Position numbers and translations under genes: made by a program. From Cuscuta epithymum (taxonomy: Eukaryota > Streptophyta > Magnoliopsida > Solanales > Convolvulaceae): a stretch of DNA of 64,000 nucleotides. Below, one piece after another: positions 45,200 to 57,060 of this stretch; the first letter of the stretch is position 1; the number at the start of each line of letters is the position of its first letter. The DNA lies in contig CAMAPF010001015.1 of the NCBI GenBank assembly GCA_945859915.1, positions 4,548,001 to 4,612,000 of the forward strand, read 5' to 3'. Below the pieces are notes generated by a model, which saw only the letters and a list, made by a program, of their open reading frames with translations, searched no databases and had not been told where the DNA came from.

Positions 45200-46320
45200 T
45201 CTCATTAATCTCTATTTGAGAAACTTTAGAATTCTCTTATTTGTGTGGACTTCAAACCTCCTGCCTAGTAAATTTTGAATGTCTAACATAATGATCATGA
45301 GCTCTTTTTCATAAACTGGTTTATTTTTCTTCTTCAAGGATAGTTCTTTACTCATGAATGTAATGGGCTTTCCCTCATACATCAGGATTTCCCCCAAACC
45401 CTTTCCAGAAGCATCAGGTTCCTATATAAACAATTTGTTGAAACCTGGAGCTGTTAAAAATGGTAAAGATGTTATGGTCTTCTTAAGTTCTCCAAATGCT
45501 TTATTTGCCTTAGGATCCCAATGGACGTTATCTTTCTTTAAGAGTTGAGTTATAGGTGCAACAATTCTGTTATAACATCTTATAAATCTTTTTTAATACC
45601 CAGTCAGTCCAAGGAAACCTCTCACCCCCTCTTGATACCCTTAGGTTCATACCAATTGACCATTGCTTCTATTTTGTTGTAGTCAGTTGAACTCCATACT
45701 CTGAAATGATGAGACCCAAATAGGTTTGTTGAGTATGCCCAAATGAGAATTGTTCAGGTTAGCTAACAATTGATTTTCTTTTAGAGCCTGCAAAAGTTTC
45801 CTCAATTGCTCCTTATTCTCCTCTTTTGATTTACCCTACACAAGAATATCATCAAAAAAACACCAAGACAAACTTCCTTGAAAAAGGTCTTACAACTTGA
45901 TTTATTAGGGCCTGAAATGTAGATGGAGCGTTTGTAAGGCCAAAGGGCATCACTAAATACTCATAATTCATAATGTCCCTCATGTGTATGAAAAGTTATT
46001 ATGTGAACATCAGTCTCCTTCATTCTTAGTTGATGATATCCAGACTTCAAATCAAGTTTGGAAAATAGTTTGGCTCCACCTATCTCATCCAACAACCCTT
46101 CAATAATAGGAATTGAGAATTATATGGGACTGTAATCTCTTTTAAAGCTCTATAATCCCCACAAAAATGCCAACCTCCATCATTCTTCTTTACCAGCAAG
46201 GTACGGCTACTGTAGGGACTATTACTTGGTCGAATGATTCCTGAAGTGAGCATTTCCTTGATTATATTCTGAATCTCATTTTTCTGGTATTGGGGTACCT
46301 ATAGGGTCTAATGTTTGATA
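45200..46320 (-). pseudogene. Reverse transcriptase and RNase H remnants
   Basis: 45397-45212 is RNase H (GKPITFMSKELSLK, VYEKELMIIML, FEVHTNKRILKFL). Near 45900-45930 lies EYLVMPFGLTNAPSTFQ, split from the catalytic FDDILV (about 45840-45860) by an extra T in a seven-T run. Further stops occur upstream. Confidence 0.75.
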
Positions 46321-46987
46321 TGCTAGCTCATTCTTGTATATTAATAGCGTGATCATATGCCCTAATAGGTGGTAGATCTTGGATTCATTGGAAACTTGGA
46401 AGTCTTTTAATATCTCTTCCCAGGTATTATCTTGTTCCTAACCTTCCCATGTATGGTTCAGAATTTGAGTCAAAGTCTTCATATAAATCTCCATATTGTT
46501 TAAAAAATTGTCTCCTCCCACTGTATTTTCTATCTTTGAACCTCCCACTTAATGGTCTGATTTTGAAAATTAATCTTCACATCTCCTATACTTTTTACCA
46601 ACTCCATTCCTAACACGATATATGTCCCTCCTAGGTCCAGAATATAGAATATTTGATGAATTTCAGTTCCCTGCATCTTTAATTTGAAACCCTCACATCT
46701 TTCATTGTTAGTGATTATGTCTCCATTTCCATTTGAACATTATATCCCTTGAGAGTATTGTAAGAAAATTTCCATCTACTCACTAACTCTTGGGATATAA
46801 AGTTATGTGTAGCTCCACTATTAACTAGCACATATACCCTTTGTTCCTATGTTGCCCATCGCAAGTACTCTCCCACCTTGAAAGTTTTCATGGTAGGAAT
46901 GACTTGTTTGCTCATTAAATACAATTTCATATGATTATATTCCATCACATTTCTTTCTTCCTCTTCTGGTGCACTAGTTGTGACTTC

Positions 46988-48263
46988 AGAATCTTCTTCT
47001 CCATCAGAACAAATTTGAAATGCTTCATCTTATAAACATGTTTTTAGTTTCATTTATCCCCACATTTAAGCCATGATCCTTTCCTAATTCTCTGCTGCAA
47101 TTGTCACGCCCCGGACTTACCCAATAGCGTCAACAACCACCACACAACCTACGAGAGTACCCTTCTTGATCCTCTCGTCAGGTCATGCAAGGCATTCAAT
47201 ATCATCACTCTAAGTAATTCCATATAAGAGAAGAATAATATTTGAGGAAATGCTCAATGATACAACGGTAAATTAAAGGATAAAAGTTTGGTAAGATCAA
47301 ATGACATTCTGGCACGCAGGCCCAAACTACAATTTTATGATGAAGGGCAGTCTCATGAGCAACTAACAAAATAAAATATGATTCCCAAGCCTCAGGTGGA
47401 TCCAAAGGAGAGATAGGACTCAAGATGTCTTCAAAGATTCCTTGACCTACAAATCTGTGAGGGGTCAGCTTGTGAAACTGCCAAGATCTCCTACTTAGTA
47501 TACACACCATCTCACCAGAAGGGTTTTGTAAAAATATTTTATAGTAACATTTTAAGTCATGTAACAATCAACCACATAGCCTATTCAAGATAACTATGTA
47601 AAATACTTGCCATTTATGCTAGTTTTATTTATAGGAAAAATATTTCACATAACAATGTCCGACTCTACCGCATCAATATGCCTAGCAAGGCAAAACGTAA
47701 TAGGGACTGATTGACCATTTGAGTAAAGACATGCACATTCCTGGAAAATGACTTATCTGCTAGGCTTGTCCATCCCGACAAGGTTACTAAGACCCCAACA
47801 CCATCGGACCAAGTCATAGTCTGATTCTAAAATATTTGAGAAGTCAACTTGTCCGCTCGGCTTGTCCATCCTGACAAGGTTACTAAGACCCCAACACCAT
47901 CGGCTCAAATTCACATCTCAAAACCACGACGTCGTTTTCCAACTCGTACATGGAGCAATTGAATCCAAATGTACGGTCGCTTAATATCCACCCCCGCTGT
48001 ACTCAAAATTTGGAGTATCGGTAGGTTCCTATTCTACATCCTAGTAGAATAATGTTCTTATGCTAATATTCTAGCACATTACAATTTTATCACACAGGCA
48101 AGTATTTAATTAATGCTACACATAAATTTAGTTTAGTGTTCATACGCAGTTGCTTCTTCTCCATCAGAACAAATTTGAAATGCTTCATCTTACAAATATG
48201 TTTTTAGTTTCATTTATCCCCACATTTAAGCCATAATCCTTTTCTAATTCTCTGCTGCAATTC
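46988..48263. repeat. 116-bp direct duplication flanking 1 kb of foreign DNA
   Basis: 46988-47103 and 48148-48263 are near-identical gypsy internal sequence (CATCAGAACAAATTTGAAAT, CATTTATCCCCACATTTAAG). Between them, 47104-48147 starts TGTCACGCCCCGG, a start seen in many plant LTRs, and contains its own tandem pair of about 98 bp (GGCTTGTCCATCC, GACAAGGTTACTAAGACCCC) at 47750-47910. No protein is trusted in it. Confidence 0.6.
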
Positions 48264-48419
48264 TCCTTGAGTTAATATGGGCCCTATTTTCCCAATGTTA
48301 TAGTTTCCTAGGGTTCAGATGGTTTGCTTTCCGTTGCATTCTTTCCATTAATGGTTTGCAGGACATATTGTTTCTCCACCGGTTTCCCTCTCCCAATGTC
48401 TGGGGTTGAGAAACTCCTC

Positions 48420-49201
48420 CCTTTTATTTCCAACTTCTTTTGTCTTTTCCTCTATTTTTTAATGTATGTATATCATTGTTCTTCTCTTCTATTAACAAAG
48501 CTATATCCATGATATCATATAGAGATCTATAATTGTAAAGCTTCAATTCAACTTTAATCTCCTCCTTTTGTCCATTGATGAATATTCCTTTTAACATCTC
48601 CATACCAACGTTCATCTGAGGAGCAACCACCATTTCAAATTGGTCCTTGTACTACATTACATTCTCATTTTGCTTTAGACTCACGATTGGACCCAAAGGA
48701 TTTTGAACAAGTTCTGGCTAAACTCTGTGAATCAAAGCTCTTTTAAAGCCTCCCAATTGCTTTCCGTTGTTTGACCTTCCCACCATTGAAACCAATTTAG
48801 GGCCCGATCTGCCATCTCTACCACTGCTACTTCCACCTTGCCTCCTTTCATAATATTATTCATCCGGAAGTATCTCTCCATCCTAACGATCCATCTGTAG
48901 GCATTGTCTCCATTAAATAATGGTAGATCAACCTTTCTTCCTGTACGTATAGGGACTTTGTTTTCTGTATCGTCTCTGCACCAAAATGGGATGAAGAGTG
49001 ATTGGAATTGTTTTTTGATGTAGTTGGGCTAGTTGTATTCCTCATATGTCGGTGTCGTGGTGTGTGCATGGCTGCATGCGATCTCCCTCTGGAACGATGA
49101 CGGTCCTTGTTCAACGGTGCCTTCATCATCGCTCTCATCTCATCCATGTTTCTTTTCATATCTTCCATCTGATTCGCCATCCTCGCTCGTATCCTGACCA
49201 T
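48420..49201 (-). pseudogene. Gag remnant of the old gypsy element
   Basis: 49201-48860 begins MVRIRARMANQMEDMKRNM, a coiled-coil gag start with a basic RSRGRSH stretch. 48633-48424 carries EMLKGIFINGQKEEIKVEL and SLYDIMDIALLIEEKN, the end of the gag domain. The part between is full of stops. Confidence 0.75.
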
Positions 49202-49230
49202 CCACAGCGATCGACGGTCTCTTAAACCAA

Positions 49231-49558
49231 TGATAAATAACTCACAAAGTATTAAAGAAAATGTATAATACCAAGAGCTTCTGAGACTTCAGAATGCTTT
49301 AGTGGTGGAATTACAACAGAAAATCAAAGAAAGTAACGAGACGATTGTTGAGTCTCAATCTACCATCCTAGTTCTAACTGAATATCAGCCTACTCAACCC
49401 CACCACTAAGCTACTTATTTCCCTCTATTATGCAACCATCCAACCTGGGATTTCCACATCAGCTAACTAATTAACTTTTATTCCTCCCCCTCCAACTGCA
49501 CACATTATAGTTTTTAATAACATTTCTAACCTCATACATGTCATTCATGTTCCTATCA
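49231..49558 (-). repeat. 5' LTR of the old gypsy element
   Basis: 328 bp from TGATAAATAAC to CCTATCA; the partner of 43157-43462. Adjacent on its inner side to the decayed primer site. Confidence 0.8.
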
Positions 49559-50106
49559 TATTTGTGGATATACTGAATTCCCCTAGTATGGGATATACTG
49601 AATTCCCCTAGTAGGGGAAGGTGCTGCGGTTGACTAGGGTGAACATCCAAGTCTCCCCTGAGAGGTCTTGGGTTTAGTTCCCACCAAAGGGGATAATAGA
49701 GGTGTTGCTCTCCACGATCTCTTTGTCTTCTTGGAGTAGCTCAACAATCGAAAAGGGAGGGAATTGTTAAGAATTAATTACGTAACACGAAGAACAATTA
49801 AAGAACACACGAAATTTGGTAACCCAGTTCGTCACGAATGACTACGTCTGGGGGCGCTACCAAGCTAGGAATATTATTGCTATTTTCGGATCCAAGGGAT
49901 TACAAGGGAGAGAGGTTGTATTTATAGAGAGTAAAACATAACCCCTAATTAAAGTAGAACGCGCGTTTCCTAAAAAATTAGTAAACCGTACGGCCCAATC
50001 TGTACGGAACTGTACGGAGTGTGTGGAAAACTTGATCGTCAAAAACGGACCAAAAATTTCAGCCATGGTATGCTCATGAGTAGGCCGTGGTAGGAGTAGC
50101 CTAACA
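49559..50106 (+). mobile_element. 3' end of another LTR element: internal tail, polypurine tract and LTR
   Basis: A tract AAAAGGGAGGGAAT (49751-49764) directly precedes TGTTAAGAATTAATTACG. The following 342 bp end in CTAACA (50106), giving TGTTA/TAACA inverted ends. The content (ACCCAGTTCG, ACTACGTCTGGGGGC, GTATTTATAGAGA) is typical of plant copia-type LTRs. The 5' part is missing, cut where it meets the old gypsy LTR. GATATACTGAATTCCCCTAG is repeated at 49569 and 49591. Confidence 0.6.
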
Positions 50107-50626
50107 ACATATGATGAAAGCATATAATGAAACTATGAAAGCTAATTGTGATCAATTACGGGTTTACTTGTCTAGAGGGTTTGGGGGATAGTTCATAAAT
50201 TTCAAGATTATGAGGGGACGAGCCCTGACATCTAGATTATAAAAAAATCCCCTAGTAATAATGGTACAATAATGTAATGTAATGCAATCTCAAATTAAAT
50301 GTTTCAGCGTCTCTATCTTGCATGCTGTTTACAAATGGATTCAATTTTCATCTTCACGCTCAATCTTAAGAATGTTTTTCTGAATTGGCCAACACTTATT
50401 TATACAGGGAGAACCGGAGAAGTACTTATATCCACTTGATATAAGGAATAACAATATATAATCTACATAGCTGCAATACCATGCAGGAAAAAAGATTTAG
50501 GTGATGTAAAAACTTAACTTCAGCCCATCCACGCTTTTGCATGGGAGGTCAAAAATGTCTGGGCCAAAACAAAGTGAAGTACAAGAAATGGAAATGCCAG
50601 ACAGTTTATCATTTATTTACACCCAA
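50107..50626. other. 3' flank of the GUX gene
   Basis: No gene seen; the part near 50626 is probably 3' untranslated sequence of the minus-strand gene. Confidence 0.45.
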
Positions 50627-53600
50627 TTATAAAAAGATTGAAGCAGTTTGGAGTGAAGGTGGTGTTGGAGTAGACGTTGCATTATCTGTCCAATTTGTTT
50701 CTCCCCAGTGCCACAGCATGCTCTCCCAGAAGCAAAAATCTTCGAAACAGATCTGTAAACGCGGATCTTTTATCTTGATCTTCCAATGGCCATCTGTGAA
50801 GTTAGCTTTCTCAGCTTCCATTCGATCCCACTCCAGGGCAGCCTTCTGTTTGGATCTAAGCAAGCAGTATTTGTGCAGGTTCTCGGGCATTGCGTCATGG
50901 ACCTTCCACCATGTCTTGTGGGCGACATCACTTGCAAACTCTTGCAGTTTCCCAACATTCCAGTTGCAATCATAGTCGCGGAAGCACAACCATGGTTTCA
51001 ACCCTAAATAGTGAAGGACATAGAGGACAGGAGGGTCAGCACCAAAGAGTTGAGTTTTTCTGTCTTTCTTCTCCTCTTCATCACCTTCCCAGTAGTGTTT
51101 CAGAAAGTTCATGTGTTTTGGGATTCGGTGCCACCATGTGAAGACCTCATTCAAATACCCCTGGTCCCCACCATTGTATGATTCAATCTCATTGATATGA
51201 TCCATCAACAACTGGAAAGTGCAATTTGATGGTTCAACCACCATCACCCCTGAGTTAAACAGTGTAGCATTATTTCCTATTGCAGTTATTTCTGGCATCT
51301 CGAAGAGAAAGTCGATGTTTCTTAGTATTAACAAATCTGCATCAATGAAGACGATTTTGTCATAATCTGTCAGCTGCCAGAGACGAAATTTGCTGTAGTT
51401 CCATTCATTGTATGCATCTCGTTCGGCTTTTGGGTTCCTGATTCTTTTTATTGTATGAATTTTCCATCCTGCTGCCTCCAACCCTCCCCTGTGGTAGTCA
51501 CTTATTGTCTCATCTACAAGTATCACAAGATCCCGAGTAGAACCTGCCATGCGAATACTCTGTGCTGCAGCTATTGCCCCACATACATAAAACTGTGCTG
51601 AGTGCAGGATTGTTGCATAGGCTTCTCGACGTGCATTACTTGAGTGCCAGTGCTCTGCATAAAAAATAAAAACATTACACGTAAAGAATAAAATGACTTC
51701 ACTCATTGTATTGCTTCTCAGTCAGAGAGAACTCAGACCCCCCAAAAAAGTTCCAAATAGAATTAGATGTGGTCAACCTCGTTCTAATGTATACCCAGCA
51801 GGCCTGTTTCTGAACCAGATGATGAGTTCGGAAAGTCTCGAAACAATTCCATCATCATCATTATATCCTTAATGGCTTAATCCCAACTATGTTTAGTTCG
51901 GGGGTGGGGGGAAAGAAGGTGCTGTTACATACTCCTTAATATCTTGCCCTTATTTTATTTTATTTTATTTTATTTTATACTTTCTCTGTCCCATTTTTTG
52001 TATCCCTACCCGTGGAACAAGGCAATACCAGAGGCAATTTCATTTCTTCTTTTGTTGTATTAAATATGAACACATAAAATTTAAATACTTAAAAACTACA
52101 CAAAAAAATTAATAAATGACTAAGTGGCATGACAATTTAACTATACAAGAATATTATAGATTTACTCTAAGAAAGGACAAGCAGTTTGATCAATGATTCG
52201 ATGAATAGTAGGTACAGCGTTAATAAGGAAAATGGGACTAAGGAAGTGATAGATAAACACTTCAATCAATAAATGAATAATTACAAATATTACGATATAT
52301 CTATTCACCCAAAAAAGGTTGGTATTCAATCTTCAATAAATTATTGTAATATATTCAATGAGAAATTATATTTTGAAACAATGAATCACATGCCATTTTA
52401 ATAAAATTATTTATAGTTATAAATATTAATTTCAAGAATAACAAGACATCGAGAGAGAAGAGATATGTAAGATGCATAACGGAAAGAGAAGTGTGATAAA
52501 CAGAATGGAAAACTACAAAATAAATTTGCAAGTGTGAAGATAATTTAGTCCATGAGATAAACTTATTCACCATCTTCCGCATTCACCCATATTTGGAGGG
52601 GAAGAGGGAAAATGTTAGAATAAATCCCTGGGTTATCTACTCCGAGTACTCAGTGAGTACTCGCAACTCGGGTGGTGACCTTGCCGATTAGCTACTTGAT
52701 TCAGTCCATATATTATTTCCGAGTTACTCACCGAGTAAGTTTTTCAACTCGGCGAGTTACTCGGACTTACTCGGTTACTTATAAAATTTGAAATTCTACG
52801 ATACAAAGTCTAGGTTTAATAGAGTTCCAGGCATCGGCTACCCTCCTAGAGTGATGATCTGACTTGAGAATAAGTACGAGCAGCACAACAAGGCACTGAG
52901 GCACAGACAAATATGAGGAGTCAAAACAGAAGTGAGAATGTGAATGCATCACAGTCTGCGTAGAAGTGGAAGAGGAAGAATAAGTGGGGAGTTTTGACTA
53001 CTAAAGATCTATTTGGGGACATGAAGGATGAAGAAGAAAATCACGAGTATTAATATCGGACCAAATTATTAGATGATTGATTTTCTTGAAAACATAGAAC
53101 GTTTATGACTTTTTCTACTTCATCATTAGGATTTCTATCATTTTATTCATTTCAATGCATTTTAAGACAATTTTAAGACTTTTATATTTTTATACTCCCG
53201 GGCACCTATATTATTAAATTTAATTAATACAAGGCCGAGTAATCACCGAGTAATCCCAAGTAATCGGTCCTACTCGCTACTTGGCCCTTGACCGAGTTGC
53301 TACTCAGTAGCGAGTTAACTACCTAGATAAATCCCATCTCCTGATCTCCTCATAATTTCCCATACCCAGACAAGGGAAAGAAAGAAAGAAAAAATGCAAA
53401 ACTGCTCCCCTCGCCTTCCCTTCTTTTGAACCAAACACCGTGTAAGTGCCTAAACTTAGGTAGCAATATACATTCATGCAAACAAAGAAAATGACAAAGT
53501 TTTTAAATGCTTTTCATTTCACAAATTTTATATATAGGAATAATGAGATTAAAGGAAGTAAATGACCCATACTGACCTTTAGCTTTGAGAGGTACTGCAA

Positions 53601-56264
53601 GTTCACATGATCCAACAGGTAGTTGAAGTTTTTCCCTCAGAGTGTTTAGATTTGGTTTATACAACCACATATTTCCTTCTTGCAGAACTAGATCTTTACA
53701 AGTAAACAAATTTGGAGTTGGAAAACATTCAGTGACCAAGAGTACATGTGCTTCATGATATCCTTTTGCAGAGGCAGCAAACCCCGCTGCTGCAATTTGC
53801 AAGTGCAGACGAGCCACATCTCTCATCCAATCCCCAGGCTTCTTGCACGGTAGCTTTACTGCTATGAGATGAATGCGGGGTTTGCGTGGAACCTGAAGCT
53901 TGGGCAACATAGGACAAGTGGGAACCTCAAATTCTTGCTCTTCATCTATCCATTCAGGGTATAATGTATCCCAAGTAACATTGTTTGAGACATAATCCAG
54001 GTTCAAGATCACATGCTCCGCATCAGGTAATAGTTGTTCCCATTGATTAATTTCATTGTCATTAAAGTTTAGCAAACCAACACCAAAAGATTTATGAGTG
54101 TTACTTAGTTTCCCAATAACTCGTGGCATTTGGTCCCATTCAATATCTAGTACAGATATGTATCGTTGATCTACAACATCCTTTCTTGTCTGTTTGTCTA
54201 TCAAAATTGGGCTGCACCATAATCATTCAAAGATAGGAGTAAGAAAGGTAAGTGTAAGGATAGAAATGAAACAGATAACTAAGATTTATGTTATGCATTT
54301 GCAATCAGGAAAAGCAACAGCTTCCTTTGCATGATAAATGAAAACTGACACTTGACTAATATGACGCAAGGGAAAACTAATGGTTGCTTCTGGCATAAAC
54401 TAAATTATCGAAGGGGTATCCAAAAGGGCTCTAATGAAAAAATGATATATAAATGAATAAAAAAACATTACCTAGATCTTGGATTTGGTGTAATATCAGA
54501 ATGAACTTTAAGGGAATGCCATAGTGTAATTAATGCTCCCAATGCAATAACAGCAAAGACAAGGTTCAATATAGAAAACTTGCAGGTCAAAGACCTATCT
54601 TTGGTGGGACTGAAGAGCACCTTATCCCCCTCCCTGGAACTTTTGCTTCTAAAAAGTTTCTTTTTACTGGTCTCCTCGCTGAATACAACAAAAGCTGATT
54701 AACATGTAATGATAGAACAATTCTAAGAGAGTAACAAATAGTGGAACTAGATTGGAGAATGGTTCATGTAAATACAACTAACTACAATCAAAGAAATGTT
54801 ATCGGTGGAAGGAAGAAAATACAATCGAAATCACATAGGTGAAAACATTCAGGTGGAATTGTGTGTACTCGATTCAAGTGCTTTCTGACACGGGTAATAA
54901 CTGCGCTAATTAAACATATTTTGTTAACGAAGGCACACAAGTTTGGGAGTGAACCTAAGACTTCGGGGCTGTAAATATTAAAAGAAAAAACAGTAATCAA
55001 GGTAAAAGATGATTTGGTTAAATGTTCAAGCTTTGCAAATGACATCTCAGAAACACAGTTAAGGGCATTAAATTTGCTATTCTTTTTTAGAGCAAGCATG
55101 AATGCATGTTTTGAGAGCCCTGTGCACTAAGCATGTTCTTTTAAATTTTAATGACAATTTATTTGTTTAGACACTCTCGCGTATAGACGAATTATCTTTT
55201 CATCAAAATATGATTGCCATCACATAAGTTTGTTCAAGAAGAAGCTAATGAGCACAGAAAGAAAAAATGCAAAGCAGAACTCCTAATCTCTTTTGTTAAC
55301 TAGACAAGCTAGTAAAGGGACAAATCAATTCACTTGTCATTTTGTCAGCAATACAGAACCATTAGATGTTCAGATGGCTACGAAATATTTGAATCAAGAT
55401 CAGATAGTTTGTTCTGTTATTTCAACTGAACTCATGTGTATCCAAAAATCAATACAAACTACTAAGGGGAATCTTGAAAGTAGGATATCTGTCTTATCGC
55501 AAAATAAGAAACATTAAAAATAAATTAAGTAAATAATTAATTGAAAATAAATAGTAAATAAATAAATAAATAAATATTTTAAAATGTCATGTGGTCTTGT
55601 GGATGAACCTCTGGTTACCTCCCCATATGTTTATATAGAAGAATAGGCAACTGCTAAGCCCATTTCAACCCTGAAAGTTAAACAAAACCATAACCTATGA
55701 ACCTATAAAACACATTTGCCAGTGATCAGGCAATCGCCCTATTTGTTTCAAATCAAATTTAAAACTTCAACCTTACTTCCTCTCCTTTCCCCTAGGCTCA
55801 CCTTAAGCAAAAGGGAAAACAAAAAATCGCCTACATTCAACTATCCGGAATGCTTAACACTATCAAAAGATCAATGCTAACAATTCATTTGTTTTCCCGC
55901 CCTATCCATCAATAAAATCTGCGCAGACAAAAACGTATCACACTGCCACATTGATTTTCAGAACTACGCACTCAATTGAACAGATTGCTGCATGAGCAAA
56001 AGTTCATACTGATCACGGAAATGCGCACTCCAAACTTTGATTGTGAAACCAAAAGTTATAAAATCTAAATAAGAAAATACCCCATTCTTATGCTTGAACA
56101 GTACTCAGCGATTCATACCCAGAAACGCGTGACCGTGATGAACAGATCAAAGCAAAGGGAAAGAGTGAGGAAGCGGAGAGCTACCAGGATGCAGAAGAGA
56201 GCCTGTATCTGGGCTCCAATAGACTAGGAGAAGAAGTACCGCCTCCACCAAGGATTCCCCTCAT
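50627..56264 (-). CDS. GUX: Xylan alpha-glucuronosyltransferase, GUX family (GT8, PGSIP)
   Basis: Four exons on the minus strand: 56264-56185, 54678-54472, 54211-53577, 51654-50627; all junction phases agree and give about 649 aa (Arabidopsis GUX1 has about 659). A short cytosolic start (MRGILGGGG, EPRYRLS) precedes a signal-anchor helix (61-80), a stem, and a GT8 domain: REAYATILHSAQFYVCGAIA, metal-binding D412-A-D414 in FIDADLLILRN, GGDQGYLNE (469), HYLGLKPW (522). It should add glucuronic acid from UDP-GlcA onto xylan in the Golgi. The conserved N-terminal domain (TWDTLYPEWIDEEQE) marks the GUX1-3 clade; GUX3 or GUX1 is nearest, not resolved. Intron 1 is 1.5 kb; intron 3 (1.9 kb) hosts a hAT element. 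No damage seen. Confidence 0.93.
51953..52255. mobile_element. (ATTTT)n and a decayed Stowaway-like MITE in GUX intron 3
   Basis: An ATTTT microsatellite runs about 51953-51978. It is followed by TTTCTCTGTCCCATTTTTTG, with a rough complement AAAATGGGACTAAGGAAGTG near 52230. Confidence 0.5.
52628..53326. mobile_element. Non-autonomous hAT element with ACTCGG-type ends, in GUX intron 3
   Basis: 699 bp, perfect 8-bp duplication ATAAATCC (52620-52627 and 53327-53334). Outer ends CTGGGTTATC and, inverted, CTAGGTAGTT. The outer 120 bp on each side carry dense CCGAGTAACTCGG/ACTCGGCGAGT palindromic words. The centre (about 52860-53060) may be an old exon fragment but has no frame. Confidence 0.82.
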
Positions 56265-56561
56265 TTTCACCTTGGTAGCAGCAGCTCCGAGAGCTGGAGA
56301 AGACGGTATCTGATTCCGATCCGAAGCAAGAACCCCAAATGTAGAACCTTGAGCAGGTCAGAGTTGAAACTTGAAAGCGAATGTATCTTATTTGACTTTT
56401 GTCGGGAAGAATGACGTCTACGTTTGGTCAGAATTTTTGCAGGGGAGGGAGGGGGGAGGTAAGTAGTCGGTGAGATTAGGAGAGAATGTTATAAAATCAC
56501 CTAATTTCTTTAAATGAACAATTGGAAAAATGGTTTTAAAAAAAACAATTGGAAAAATATA

Positions 56562-56729
56562 CTTCATCCGTCTCATTTAAAGGTTCTCGTGACAAAATGT
56601 CACAATTATTTAGACAATAATTAAATATGTTAATTCAAATATATTTTGACAAATAATTTTGATGAGTATGTAATGAAGTACAATGAGTTATCAAATTTAA
56701 ATGAAAACATTTAAATGGGATGTAGGGAG
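56562..56729. mobile_element. Stowaway-like MITE upstream of GUX
   Basis: Ends CTTCATCCGTCTCATTTAAA and inverted ATTTAAATGGGATGTAGGGAG, flanked by TA. 168 bp, about 300 bp upstream of the start codon. Confidence 0.75.
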
Positions 56730-56731
56730 TA

Positions 56732-57060
56732 TCATTTTATTATGGTCTTCATCTCTAAATATCTTATCAAATTTGATTACTATTGGCACAATAAAATAAA
56801 AGTTGCTGTTGAAAGTTTCACAAATAAGACAAACCATTGGAACAGCAAATTTATTGATTAAGAATGAAAGTAACAATTTATTTACAAGAAATGATGACAA
56901 AGTTAAGAAATCCGATAGAGTATTTTAAATATATCGCTTAAATCTATAAAAAGTATTATAAAGCACCTTTAATTTGAAAATACAATCAAATCACTTTTGA
57001 TTAAAACTATAACAGATCACTTTTGAAAAAATAACAAAATTTATCATTTGTTTAAGAAAA
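56732..57060. other. AT-rich intergenic DNA
   Basis: Nothing recognisable. Confidence 0.4.

Larger units (their letters stand above)
43157..49558 (-). mobile_element. Old Ty3/gypsy element with both LTRs
   Basis: The left LTR (43157-43462, 306 bp) and right LTR (49231-49558, 328 bp) align throughout but with many differences and indels, so the insertion is old. Inside, right to left: a decayed iMet-type primer site (ATTGGTTTAAGAG, about 49215-49232), gag, protease, reverse transcriptase, RNase H and integrase, all broken by stops and shifts. A purine tract on the minus strand (GGACGGGAGAAT) abuts the left LTR. Integrase blocks suggest the chromovirus side of Ty3, with weak support. A hAT MITE (44515-44679) and a 1-kb foreign segment (47104-48147) are inserted. 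Confidence 0.85.

Noticed and set aside
47205..47567. 120-codon minus-strand frame
   Set aside because: Lies in LTR-like foreign DNA within the gypsy element, with no recognisable domain and no splice or neighbour support.
49615..49745. Possible tRNA-derived SINE (GGGTTTAGTTCCCACC as B box)
   Set aside because: The B box is a poor match and no A box at the right distance was found; it more likely belongs to the internal tail of the LTR element that follows.
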